This document shows, in pieces, positions 4,949 to 5,821 of a stretch of 5,821 nucleotides of DNA. The notes below the pieces were generated by a model. The model saw only the letters and a list, made by a program, of their open reading frames with translations. It was not told the origin of the DNA and ran no database searches. The translations under genes and the position numbers were made by a program. Source of the DNA: Betaproteobacteria bacterium (GTDB taxonomy: Bacteria > Pseudomonadota > Gammaproteobacteria > Burkholderiales > Burkholderiaceae_C); contig RFTR01000126.1 in assembly GCA_009923345.1 (NCBI GenBank), forward strand, positions 1 through 5,821, in the 5' to 3' direction. The number at the start of each line of letters is the position of its first letter. The first letter of the stretch is position 1.

Positions 4949-5821
4949 ATGTCTTCACAAGAAGTACCCAAAGAGTTCGTGCGGGCCCTACAAGAACTTG
5001 GTCTTACAAACTCCAGCGCACTCCAAGGAAGTCCACTGACGGGGGGCGTGTCCTCCGATATTTGGTGCGTTGAAACAGAACATGGTTTTGTATGCGCCAA
5101 GCGCGCGTTATCCAAACTTCGGGTCGCGGCCGATTGGCGTGCGCCGGTAGAGCGCAATCTGTATGAAGCGCGTTGGTTACAAGTGGCGCAAATGGCCTTC
5201 GCGGGGTGTGCGCCAGAATTATTGGGGCAGCACGAAGAACTAGGCGTGCTGGTGATGCGCTACTTGCCACCCGTAGACTTTCGGCTTTGGAAAAAAGAAT
5301 TGCATGCCGGACACGTTGACATCACAACAGCCCAGGAACTTGGGAAAATTCTCGCCAGCATCCACAGTTATGCAGCCAAACGGCCTGAGATGGCCAAAGA
5401 GTTTCCGACCGAAAAGATTTTCTATGAAATCCGATTAGCCCCCTACTTGATAGCAACTGCTGAGAGGCACCCTCACCTCGCTCACGCATTGCACGCACTG
5501 GTCGCGCAAACGCAGGACAACGCCAAAACTCTGGTGCATGGCGATGTCAGCCCCAAAAATATTTTGTTAGGGAAAAACGGGCCTGTTTTATTGGATGCTG
5601 AATGCGCAACATGGAGTGATCCTGCATTTGACTTGGCGTTTTGCCTCAACCACTTGCTGCTCAAATGCCTGTGGACTCCGCCATCCACGTCCGATTTTTT
5701 AAGTAGCTTTGCCGCTTTAGCCCAAGCTTATTTAAAGGGAGTCAATTGGGAGCAATCGCAAGCACTTCAAACCAGAACTGCCCGTCTTCTCCCTGGACTA
5801 TTACTCGCCCGCGTGGACGGT
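4949..5821 (+). CDS. APH/choline-kinase-like phosphotransferase, C-terminus cut by window edge
   Basis: From ATG 4949 the frame is open for 291 codons to the window end. It has the aminoglycoside-phosphotransferase/choline-kinase fold signature: a glycine-rich nucleotide loop GGVSSDIW (32-39), the ATP lysine K51 (VCAKRAL), helix-C glutamate E73, a hinge-like VLVMRYL (100-106), the catalytic loop HGDVSPKN (197-204) with D199 and N204, and metal-binding D216 in LLDAECATWSDPAFDLAF (214-231). All catalytic residues are present, so it should phosphorylate a small molecule with ATP in the cytoplasm. The substrate cannot be inferred; nothing points to drug resistance. An in-frame stop at 4934-4936 rules out a longer N-terminus. 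The start lacks a clear Shine-Dalgarno, and GTG at 4979 is an alternative. It is divergent from the aldolase by 40 bp, so it may belong to the same pathway or begin a separate operon to the right. Confidence 0.88.
   Translation, partial: MSSQEVPKEFVRALQELGLTNSSALQGSPLTGGVSSDIWCVETEHGFVCAKRALSKLRVAADWRAPVERNLYEARWLQVAQMAFAGCAPELLGQHEELGVLVMRYLPPVDFRLWKKELHAGHVDITTAQELGKILASIHSYAAKRPEMAKEFPTEKIFYEIRLAPYLIATAERHPHLAHALHALVAQTQDNAKTLVHGDVSPKNILLGKNGPVLLDAECATWSDPAFDLAFCLNHLLLKCLWTPPSTSDFLSSFAALAQAYLKGVNWEQSQALQTRTARLLPGLLLARVDG

Noticed and set aside
4939..5688. Minus-strand open frames opposite the kinase-like gene
   Set aside because: The plus frame carries the complete set of APH kinase motifs across the same stretch, so these are shadows.
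4949..5821. Aminoglycoside resistance gene
   Set aside because: The APH fold is shared by many metabolic kinases, and the surroundings are catabolic genes with no mobile element. Nothing specific to drug phosphorylation was seen.

Overview
The window looks like a catabolic gene cluster from a betaproteobacterium of the order Burkholderiales, possibly Comamonadaceae. This rests on a Bug/TctC-type periplasmic binding protein (a family greatly expanded in that order), the mix of crotonase, enolase-superfamily, beta-hydroxyacid dehydrogenase and HpcH/HpaI aldolase genes, and roughly balanced base composition judged by eye. The genus is not determined. Coding density is very high: all but about 150 bases are coding, and no RNA genes, insertion sequences or CRISPR arrays were seen.

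Layout. Bases 1 to 3139 hold a four-gene operon on the minus strand, read from right to left: a secreted Bug receptor (3139-2174), an enolase-superfamily dehydratase very like D-tartrate dehydratase (2147-981), a short catalytically degraded crotonase (981-322), and the N-terminal 106 residues of a second crotonase of the hydroxycinnamoyl-CoA hydratase/lyase type (318 to beyond base 1). Junctions are tight (26 nt, a 1-nt stop/start overlap, 3 nt). A 73-bp divergent intergenic region (3140-3212), carrying a perfect 10-bp palindrome and a strong ribosome binding site on each side, separates this operon from a plus-strand NAD-type beta-hydroxyacid dehydrogenase (3213-4127). That gene converges, with a 7-bp gap, on a minus-strand HpcH/HpaI-family aldolase (4908-4135). 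The aldolase is divergent, across only 40 bp, from a plus-strand APH/choline-kinase-like phosphotransferase that runs off the right edge (4949 to beyond 5821).

How the genes may work together (inference). The receptor would capture a carboxylate in the periplasm. The enolase-superfamily enzyme would dehydrate a 2-hydroxy or sugar acid to a 2-keto acid. The aldolase and the dehydrogenase resemble the GarL and GarR steps of aldarate breakdown (keto-acid cleavage, then reduction of a semialdehyde). The two crotonases do not fit a simple tartrate or glucarate pathway and imply a CoA-thioester step as well.

The most unusual item is the 219-residue crotonase. It has lost the oxyanion-hole glycines, the catalytic glutamate and about 49 residues of the core, yet keeps an open frame and is translationally coupled between two apparently functional genes. 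It may be a non-catalytic partner of the adjacent full crotonase.
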